A stretch of DNA of 44,158 bases. Source: Candidatus Zixiibacteriota bacterium (lineage in GTDB: Bacteria; Zixibacteria; MSB-5A5; RBG-16-43-9). Positions within the stretch are counted from its first letter, which is position 1; each line of letters begins with the position of its first letter. A program made the translations under genes and the position numbers. Location: the NCBI GenBank assembly GCA_030692925.1, contig JAUYBY010000065.1, forward strand, positions 1-44,158, written 5' to 3'. Below are positions 39,910 to 44,158 of this stretch, piece by piece. Below the pieces are notes generated by a model. That model was not told the origin of the DNA. It searched no databases and was given only the letters and a program-made list of their open reading frames with translations.

Positions 39910-42216
39910 GTGAAATCAAAAATCGTTCAGGATAAAAAGGAATTATACTTTCTTTTCGGAATTTTCTTCTTCAGCTTTGTCCTGCGCCTGATTTATCTGT
40001 CACAGATGAGCTCTAATCCCTATTTTACCTTACCCACCATGGACGCATTATATCACGACCTCTGGGCACAATCGATTGCCCAGGGGAACTGGATTGGAGA
40101 CCAGGTTTTTTTCCGGGCGCCATTTTATCCTTATTTTTTAGGGACAGTTTACAAGCTCTTCGGGCATAACTATTTTATCCCTCGACTAATTCAGCATCTG
40201 ATCGGCTCTTTTTCTGTGATTTTGATTTACTTTCTCGCCAGGAGACTTTTCAATCGCAGAATTGCCACTCTGTCGGCTATCCTCACCTCTATTTATGGGG
40301 TCATGGTCTACTACGAGGACGAGCTACTTTTGGATTTCCTTTTGGTTTTCTTTGGCGTTTTGCTAATTCTACTTTTGCACAGGGCAGAAGACAATCCTGG
40401 AAAATCAAAGTTTTTTTTAGCCGGTTTAGTCACCAGCCTTTTTGCAATCACCCGTCCCAACATCTTGATCTTCATCCCCTTTGCCCTTGTCTGGATACTT
40501 TTTCTGCTAAAGTTCAATTTTAAGAAGAAAATTGTGTTTTCGTTATTCTTTCTTTTGGGACTTCTTGCTCTAATCTTGCCAGTAACCGCGAGAAACTATC
40601 TGGTCGGAAAGGACTTCGTTCTGATTTCCTCTCAGGGAGGGATCAATTTTTATATCGGAAATAACCCGCAAGCAGATGGGACCAGTGCTTTTTTGCCCCC
40701 TTATGGAGACGACTGGGAATATCAGGATGCAGTTTATGAGGTGCAGAAAAATACTAATAAACTACCCAGACCATCTGAGGTTTCGGATTATTATCTTAAG
40801 AAGGGAGTCGATTTCATACTTCATTCCCCTCGAAAGTTTTTATCACTCTTTATAAAAAAAACATACCTTTTCTGGAATTCCTTTGAGATCAGCAACAACC
40901 AGGATATTTATTTTTTCAAAAGATACTCAGCTTTAATCCGCATCCTCCCTCTTGGCTTCTGGATAATAGCCCCTTTGAGCCTTGTGGGAATTCTTCTTAG
41001 TCTTAAAAGCTGGAAAAAATACTTCCTGGTCCTGACTTTTGTCCTGTCCTATTCGTTTTCAGTACTCCTCTTTTTTGTCAACTCTCGGTTTCGTCTGCCG
41101 GTCCTGCCTTTTTTGATTGTTTTCTCCTCGTTTGCCTTGATCCAGTTATTTGAATATGCTCGAAGAGGTTCTTTCAAAAAGCTTGGCTTAGCTTTTCTTC
41201 TTTTTCTTTTATTCTTCCTTTTTTCTAATTCCAACTTTTATCATCTGGACAAAGCAAATTTCGCCCAATCCTATTTCAGCCTGGGCAATCTATTTTTGAA
41301 AAAAGGAAATCTTCAAAAAGCTGAAGAGGAATATCTCTTGGCTCTTAAGGAAAATCCTTCCCTTCAAAGAGCTCATCTCAATTTAGGGAACATCTATTTT
41401 CACCAGAAGGATTATTCCCGGGCTGAAAAAGAATTCCTGGAGGAGCTAAAAGCCAACCCCCGGCAGGAAAAAGCCTATAATAACCTTTCAGTCTTATATC
41501 GTATTCGGGGAGATTACCTTGAGGCGACAGCTCTGGCGAAGCAAGCTCTTGAGATCAAGCCCTATTACAAAGAAGCTTACATAAACTCAGCCCTGGCATA
41601 CCTGAAAACGGAAAATTACCTTTCAGCCGAAAGCTCGCTGGTTTCAGCCCTGGCCCTTTATCCGTCATTTATCGATCTCAAGTTCTACCTTGGTCTAATC
41701 TATCAGAGACAAGGAAAGGCGAACGAAGCTCTGCAACAATATGATGAGCTGCTGAGAGAAAAAGTAACAGGTGAAAACCTGGAATACAATTTAGGTCTGA
41801 TTTACTCGAAGGACGATCCGTCCCAGGGGGGATTAAGCGGTTTAAAAGCCTATGCGGCTTATAACTCCGGGCTGATCTATTTACAGAAAAAGGAAATCGA
41901 TCTTGCCCAGAAAAGCCTGATTCAATCAATTGAGTTGAAACCCAACTTTGCAGAAGCTCACGCTATCTTAGGAAACCTGTATGACTTAAGAAGAGAATAT
42001 GAACCTGCAGCCGACGAACTGGAAGAAGCGATAAAAGATTCTCCGGACAATCCTGTTTATCATTATAACCTGGGTTTGATTCTTGCCAAAACGAAGAACC
42101 TTACTCTTGCCAAACAGGAACTTGAGATGGCATTAAGACTTTCACCTGATTTTAAACTTGCCCAAGAGAAACTGAGACTGGTGGACTCCCTTCTTTCTAT
42201 CCAATCTCCCAAATAA
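39910..42216 (+). CDS. GT-C glycosyltransferase fused to eight TPRs
   Basis: The 768-residue protein has an N-terminal membrane part (about 1-440) with roughly ten hydrophobic segments and PMT/ArnT-like sequence: TMDALYHDLWAQSIAQGNW with the likely catalytic aspartate in the first loop, FFRAPFYPYFLGTVYKLFG, and ILTSIYGVMVYYEDELLLDF. From about 455 to 760 come about eight tetratricopeptide repeats (first: AQSYFSLGNLFLKKGNLQKAEEEYLLALKENP in two parts). This order resembles TMTC O-mannosyltransferases. It probably glycosylates proteins outside the inner membrane, with the TPRs recruiting the acceptor. The start is GTG 39910 with a weak ribosome site. Confidence 0.8.
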   Translation: MKSKIVQDKKELYFLFGIFFFSFVLRLIYLSQMSSNPYFTLPTMDALYHDLWAQSIAQGNWIGDQVFFRAPFYPYFLGTVYKLFGHNYFIPRLIQHLIGSFSVILIYFLARRLFNRRIATLSAILTSIYGVMVYYEDELLLDFLLVFFGVLLILLLHRAEDNPGKSKFFLAGLVTSLFAITRPNILIFIPFALVWILFLLKFNFKKKIVFSLFFLLGLLALILPVTARNYLVGKDFVLISSQGGINFYIGNNPQADGTSAFLPPYGDDWEYQDAVYEVQKNTNKLPRPSEVSDYYLKKGVDFILHSPRKFLSLFIKKTYLFWNSFEISNNQDIYFFKRYSALIRILPLGFWIIAPLSLVGILLSLKSWKKYFLVLTFVLSYSFSVLLFFVNSRFRLPVLPFLIVFSSFALIQLFEYARRGSFKKLGLAFLLFLLFFLFSNSNFYHLDKANFAQSYFSLGNLFLKKGNLQKAEEEYLLALKENPSLQRAHLNLGNIYFHQKDYSRAEKEFLEELKANPRQEKAYNNLSVLYRIRGDYLEATALAKQALEIKPYYKEAYINSALAYLKTENYLSAESSLVSALALYPSFIDLKFYLGLIYQRQGKANEALQQYDELLREKVTGENLEYNLGLIYSKDDPSQGGLSGLKAYAAYNSGLIYLQKKEIDLAQKSLIQSIELKPNFAEAHAILGNLYDLRREYEPAADELEEAIKDSPDNPVYHYNLGLILAKTKNLTLAKQELEMALRLSPDFKLAQEKLRLVDSLLSIQSPK

Positions 42217-42246
42217 AAGAGACCAGTCAGAAAACCTGGTCTCTTT
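42216..42246. terminator. Bidirectional terminator between convergent genes
   Basis: The perfect 11-base stem AAAGAGACCAG (42216-42226) / CTGGTCTCTTT (42236-42246) lies between the converging ends of the GT-C/TPR gene and the lipoprotein gene and has T/A tracts on both sides. Confidence 0.75.
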
Positions 42247-42277
42247 CAGTAAAAACGGAATTCTTTTTTTGAACAGC

Positions 42278-44143
42278 TTATGGATCGAGCCCTTCATTCA
42301 TAAACCATTCCACCATCTTCTCCATCATTAGTGTCATCTGTTCCTTCTTTATAGGGAAAGCCGGGAAACAGAACTCTGCGGTTTTCCACTGCAGGGTATA
42401 GGCTTGACCGTTTTCGATAAATACCACCGGCTTTGGCCCATAGGCTCTGGAAGCGCAGGGCCTTCCGTGTATTAAAGACAAAGCAGGGTCTTTATAGGAT
42501 ATGGCGGTATAAATCCTTTTATTGTAATTGGCATTCCAGATACCCTCATAGTTAGCCCGGGCAATTCCCTTTAAGGGTTTCGTAGCAGGAATGCCGGTGT
42601 AGTACGTGCTTGTTAACTTCGTAGTGTCGACTTCCAAGCGCGGCAGTCCGGTATAAGTTGAATCCCAAGGCTCAGCCGCAATCATCTCCTCATTCCGGTT
42701 CTGGGAGTCAAAGGCCGGCATAAAAATCCCGGTCACTCCGAAGAAATAGTTAGCCAGTCTCACCACTACCTCAGTGAAGCCGCTCTTGCGGGCACTGGAA
42801 ATAGGCATGTAAGATGCTTTAGAAGGAACAGCTACATCCCAGTTATTCTGCCCGATCATCCAGACTCTCCCACCAACTCTGAGGTACCTTTCGATCTGAA
42901 CAAACCCGGTGTCGGCACCGAAATTACTTCCCGTAGCGACTATTCCGGGGAACCTTCCCTCGTTAAAGTAAATAACTAATTTATAATGTGAAAGTGTATC
43001 TTCTGGCACAGGGTATGTTGCATCTAATGTAAAATTAACCCGGCACAAGTGATAACTATCGATCTTACCGCGAGCCTTAAGCGTATCCAGGATTCCTGTA
43101 TAGTAAGTCCTGATCAAGTCCTTTTTTGGTATGATGAATATGCCTCGATAGTCCGTAGCATCCACTAAAAGCACACTCTTATCCTTCGAAAACAGGAAAG
43201 GAGGTTTTATAATCTTGAAAGTAACCTTAGCAGCATTCGGGTCAGGCACAAAAGCATCGTCCCTTGCCCGCACTCTAAACTGATACCAGCCATAGTCTTT
43301 TCCCTGAGCGTTATCTAAATCAACCAATAGCCGGGAGGTATTATCCACCCAGGGTATACCTTTTATACTATCCCAGGAGGAATAATAAACTTTGGTCGTA
43401 TCGACTGCAGTTTTCGATTCGAAGGGCCCCACGAGCTGCCAGTAATAGCTGAATGCTGGCTGAGACCGCGGAGAGTAATCCGGATCCTCAGCGGACCAGT
43501 TAATTCTGATACCTTTCCAGTCAGCCGTAGTTTCGGGCAGGCAGTATTCGATCAACATAGTATCATAGATAGCTGTCGTATGGGGCGGACGGTTGGAACG
43601 AGTGAATAAGCGGAAATTGCTGCCTTTAGGCGAGTCCGGTTTCAATATTTTTGAAACGGCGCCTTCATTATCCACACCCCGCACGAAGAAATACTGAGCC
43701 ATGTAAACTGTAGTATCCAGGGAAGCGGAAAGCATGACATTGTCCCATGTTCCGACTGGGGTTCTGACTGAATCAACCGAATGCAGAGCAGCTCTGCTGA
43801 TCCCCAAAATTCTGGAGAGGGAGCTATCATTCCAGTCTCCGGGGCTAACCCGCTCTATAGTTTGTACAAATGCCGGGTCGATATAGCCACCAGATTTGGG
43901 GATTAAATTCCCGGTATCAGGAATTACCAGATGTTGATATTTAGAGATATACCCATCCTGGTCAAACCCGTACCAGTATATTTTGGCAAGAGTTGAAAAA
44001 TTAACCGAATCCGGGGGTACGTTTACCAGAAAAACCTCTGGAGCCACGTTTGCCGGGGCAGTCCCTTTCCGGCTGAGCTTACCGCAGGCAGAGAATAGTA
44101 AAAAGACCAGAAGCAAAAGGAATAACCAACTAAATCTTTTCAT
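42278..44143 (-). CDS. Large lipoprotein of unknown function
   Basis: The 621-residue protein has a lipoprotein-type leader (MKRFSWLFLLLLVFLLFSAC, cysteine 20). The N-terminal half (about 30-310) is beta-rich with Ig/fibronectin-like segments (APEVFLVNVPPDSVNF, KIYWYGFDQDGYISKYQ, WYQFRVRARDDAFVPDP). The C-terminal half (about 325-600) opens SVLLVDATDYRG and contains LSHYKLVIYFNEGRFPG and RYLRVGGRVWMIGQNNWD, a layout like a class I amidotransferase-type fold without visible catalytic residues. I recognise no named family. It is complete: AAAGGAG precedes the ATG at 44143, 15 bases from the window edge. It is probably a surface or periplasmic protein. Confidence 0.75.
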   Translation of the reverse strand: MKRFSWLFLLLLVFLLFSACGKLSRKGTAPANVAPEVFLVNVPPDSVNFSTLAKIYWYGFDQDGYISKYQHLVIPDTGNLIPKSGGYIDPAFVQTIERVSPGDWNDSSLSRILGISRAALHSVDSVRTPVGTWDNVMLSASLDTTVYMAQYFFVRGVDNEGAVSKILKPDSPKGSNFRLFTRSNRPPHTTAIYDTMLIEYCLPETTADWKGIRINWSAEDPDYSPRSQPAFSYYWQLVGPFESKTAVDTTKVYYSSWDSIKGIPWVDNTSRLLVDLDNAQGKDYGWYQFRVRARDDAFVPDPNAAKVTFKIIKPPFLFSKDKSVLLVDATDYRGIFIIPKKDLIRTYYTGILDTLKARGKIDSYHLCRVNFTLDATYPVPEDTLSHYKLVIYFNEGRFPGIVATGSNFGADTGFVQIERYLRVGGRVWMIGQNNWDVAVPSKASYMPISSARKSGFTEVVVRLANYFFGVTGIFMPAFDSQNRNEEMIAAEPWDSTYTGLPRLEVDTTKLTSTYYTGIPATKPLKGIARANYEGIWNANYNKRIYTAISYKDPALSLIHGRPCASRAYGPKPVVFIENGQAYTLQWKTAEFCFPAFPIKKEQMTLMMEKMVEWFMNEGLDP

Positions 44144-44158
44144 CTGTAAAACTCCTTT

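Overview
This is a bacterial chromosome segment of about 44 kb with roughly 41 credible genes. It is mostly core and housekeeping in content, with unusually repeat-rich spacers. The protein repertoire is F-type ATP synthase, type IV pilus motors, an MglA-like small GTPase with several Roadblock/LC7 proteins, a dockerin-bearing secreted protein, lipoprotein-type leaders and GT-C membrane glycosyltransferases. With the dense GTAG...CTAC palindromes between genes, it resembles genomes of uncultivated FCB-related candidate phyla such as Zixibacteria. That assignment is an inference from gene content, not from a marker tree. No rRNA, tRNA, CRISPR array, complete insertion sequence or prophage was found.

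Layout. 336-4416 (minus): translation-related genes mtaB, prmA, rsmE, rpsU, yqeY. 4932-9059 (plus): pilT, pilC and a PilS-like histidine kinase. 9253-10704 (minus): a GT-C membrane glycosyltransferase. 10915-18162 (plus): ATP synthase genes atpZ, I, B, E, F, H, A, G, D, interrupted by palindromic repeats and lacking atpC (epsilon). 18598-29837 (minus): one tightly packed run of ten genes, in transcription order murJ, comEC, a DUF4388/PATAN protein, a small membrane protein, a TPR-Roadblock protein, a membrane-anchored Roadblock protein, a stand-alone Roadblock protein, an MglA-like GTPase with a long coiled-coil tail, another Roadblock protein, and pilB. 30236-31923: rpsT, then a ferredoxin and geranylgeranyl-reductase-type flavoprotein on the other strand. 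32093-35249 (plus): a PyrR-type attenuator followed by pyrR, pyrB, pyrC. 35594-37464 (minus): two secreted proteins, one with a double dockerin and one chimeric and GC-rich. 38057-42216 (plus): a YjbQ-family protein, mtnA and a GT-C/TPR fusion. 42278-44143 (minus): a large lipoprotein of unknown function.

The most promising system is the minus-strand run 18598-25968. It combines one MglA-like GTPase with four different Roadblock-domain proteins (two soluble, one membrane-anchored, one fused to TPRs), a PATAN-type protein and the pilus extension ATPase PilB, directly downstream of the DNA-uptake channel gene comEC. In Myxococcus and Thermus a single MglA and one or a few Roadblock partners set polarity or regulate pili. 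The arrangement here suggests a spatial switch for pilus or DNA-uptake machinery with several alternative GTPase partners. The ComEC encoded beside it has lost the metal-binding residues of its beta-lactamase-like domain.

A second theme is a family of short palindromes with constant GTAG/CTAC ends and exchangeable cores. They fill nearly every spacer, supply the stop codon of at least four reading frames, and in one gene are translated as part of a secreted protein.
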